A DNA stretch of 49,949 nucleotides from Methanobacterium sp. UBA410 (lineage in GTDB: Archaea; Methanobacteriota; Methanobacteria; Methanobacteriales; Methanobacteriaceae). Every line of letters begins with the position of its first letter. The first letter of the stretch is position 1. The stretch spans positions 146,744-196,692 of the forward strand of contig DAHH01000003.1 in the NCBI GenBank assembly GCA_002498385.1, written 5' to 3'. The notes below the pieces were generated by a model that ran no database searches, was not told where the DNA came from, and worked only from the letters and a program-made list of their open reading frames with translations. Of the stretch, positions 48,998 through 49,949 are shown one piece after another. The position numbers and the translations under genes were made by a program.

Positions 48998-49795
48998 ATG
49001 CTGGGATTTTTACAGTACCAGTTCATGCAGAATGCTATTATTGCAGCGATACTTGTCAGCGTGGCCTGCGGAATCGTTGGAAGTTACATAGTCATAAAAC
49101 GCATAGTTTTCATAAGTGCAGGAATATCACACGCATCATTCGGAGGAATAGGCCTGGGCTACCTTCTGGGTGTGAATCCTGTGCTCTCAGCCATACCCTT
49201 CAGTGTGCTTTCAGCTGTGGGCATAGGTGCGATGAATGAGGAAGGAAATGTAAGTGAGGATACAGCTATTGGAATACTTTGGAGTGTTGGAATGGCTCTA
49301 GGTATTATATTTGTCGGTCTAAGTAAAGGCTACGCTCCTGATCTTTTCAGCTACCTATTTGGAAGCATACTAACAGTCCCACAGTACGATCTACTGATAA
49401 TGCTGGCTTTGGACCTCGTGATCGTGGCAACAGTCTTCATCTTCCGCAGAGAATTCCTGGCAATATCCTTTGATGAAGAATTCGCCCATGTGGTGGGAAT
49501 GCCCGCAAAAAGCCTTTACATACTGCTTCTCTGCCTTGTGGCCCTCAGCGTTGTGGTTCTCATTAAGGTTGTGGGTGTCATCCTCGTGATAGCCCTTCTC
49601 ACAATACCAGCTGCAATAGGCAAACAGTTCACCCACAACCTCACACGTCTCATGATTCTCTCCGTAATCTTGGGAGCTGTGCTAACCTTGATAGGTCTGT
49701 GGCTTTCCTACGTATTCAACCTGGCATCAGGTGCAACCATAGTTCTCATGCTTGGAGTTGCCTTTGTTATAGCTGCACTGCTTAAAGGAGAATGA
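48998..49795 (+). CDS. znuB: ZnuB-type metal ABC transporter permease
   Basis: A 265-residue membrane protein with about eight hydrophobic helices, the ABC-3 permease fold. The family's cytoplasmic loop RREFLAISFDEEFAHVVGMP is present, as is the N-terminal GSYIVIKRIVFISAGISHASFGGIGLGYL. Its ATG directly follows the ATPase stop codon (TGAATG), with AAGGAGG about 8-15 bases upstream inside znuC, so translation is coupled. It completes the uptake system. Confidence 0.94.
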   Translation: MLGFLQYQFMQNAIIAAILVSVACGIVGSYIVIKRIVFISAGISHASFGGIGLGYLLGVNPVLSAIPFSVLSAVGIGAMNEEGNVSEDTAIGILWSVGMALGIIFVGLSKGYAPDLFSYLFGSILTVPQYDLLIMLALDLVIVATVFIFRREFLAISFDEEFAHVVGMPAKSLYILLLCLVALSVVVLIKVVGVILVIALLTIPAAIGKQFTHNLTRLMILSVILGAVLTLIGLWLSYVFNLASGATIVLMLGVAFVIAALLKGE

Positions 49796-49949
49796 ATCGC
49801 ACTCATCTGGTCCAATAAAACTATTTTCATACTCTTATTTATTTTTTAAACTCTTTTTTATAATTAACTCCATGTTCACAGTTTATTTTTACCTTTATCT
49901 CTCTTTTAGCTTCTAAAATGCCACAAAAACTATTAAATTATCCTAAACT
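49796..49949. other. Window edge, AT-rich intergenic
   Basis: After the znuB stop codon the remaining 154 bases are T-rich with several T-runs that could terminate the operon. No gene begins before the window ends. Confidence 0.5.

Overview
The window is chromosomal DNA from a methanogenic archaeon, most likely a Methanobacterium-type member of the Methanobacteriales. It carries methanogenesis and F430 genes (mtd, cfbD, a CbiA/CfbB synthase), a fused Fae-Hps enzyme, an Alba chromatin protein, archaeal-type threonyl-tRNA synthetase with its N-terminal editing domain, TATA-box promoters with GGAGG/GGTGAT ribosome sites, AT-rich intergenic DNA and the long TrpB2-type tryptophan synthase beta chain. 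No rRNA, tRNA, CRISPR array, insertion sequence or prophage was recognised.

Layout. 0-4.1 kb: a UbiB-family kinase and thrS, divergently transcribed. 4.7-6.2 kb: a compact ParA module, in which parA overlaps a small gene carrying the ParB N-terminal GKGLDALI peptide but no ParB body, flanked by palindromic TTATAACTT/AAGTTATAA repeats; a second cluster of the same palindromes lies at 19.5-19.6 kb over the ferredoxin-hisB promoter. 6.4-13 kb: a radical SAM/HhH protein, a LemA-DUF2207 pair, a CfbB/CbiA amidotransferase and a GT-B-like protein. 13.3-15.1 kb: a broken secreted C39-type peptidase with an internal double-glycine-leader-like motif, plus a small anchored OB-fold-like protein. 15.3-25.4 kb: mtd, an HD phosphohydrolase, a K+-channel-like protein, hisB with a ferredoxin, a ModE-type regulator, an iron-sulfur flavoprotein, fae-hps, trpB2 and a DUF1786 protein. 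25.6-31.3 kb: PHP protein, DUF63 protein, leuA/cimA-type synthase, REC-PAS response regulator, cfbD and alba. 31.7-40.8 kb: a PQQ-type propeller, a PadR-controlled ABC-2 exporter, a TIM-barrel isomerase, a DUF362 ferredoxin-type protein, an HAD phosphatase and a secreted protein. 40.8-42.9 kb: a decay island (LysE-type transporter, ornithine cyclodeaminase fragment, DUF1624 acyltransferase). 42.9-49.8 kb: gatA, an amidotransferase with domain order reversed relative to CobB/CobQ, and NikR divergent from a ZnuABC-type metal transporter.

How the genes fit together. Several serve nickel and tetrapyrrole metabolism (CfbB/CbiA, CfbD, NikR, metal ABC transporter), C1 metabolism (Mtd, Fae-Hps) and amino-acid or tRNA supply (ThrS, GatA, HisB, TrpB2, LeuA).

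The most interesting items are the ParA/mini-ParB module with its two palindrome clusters, the reversed amidotransferase, a pair of DtxR-like TTAGG..CCTAA palindromes before a strong TATA box with no obvious gene, and a window-wide habit of short (11-24 bp) tandem duplications in intergenic DNA, two of which duplicate a Shine-Dalgarno sequence. Homology statements rest on recognition of motifs by eye; no database search was run.
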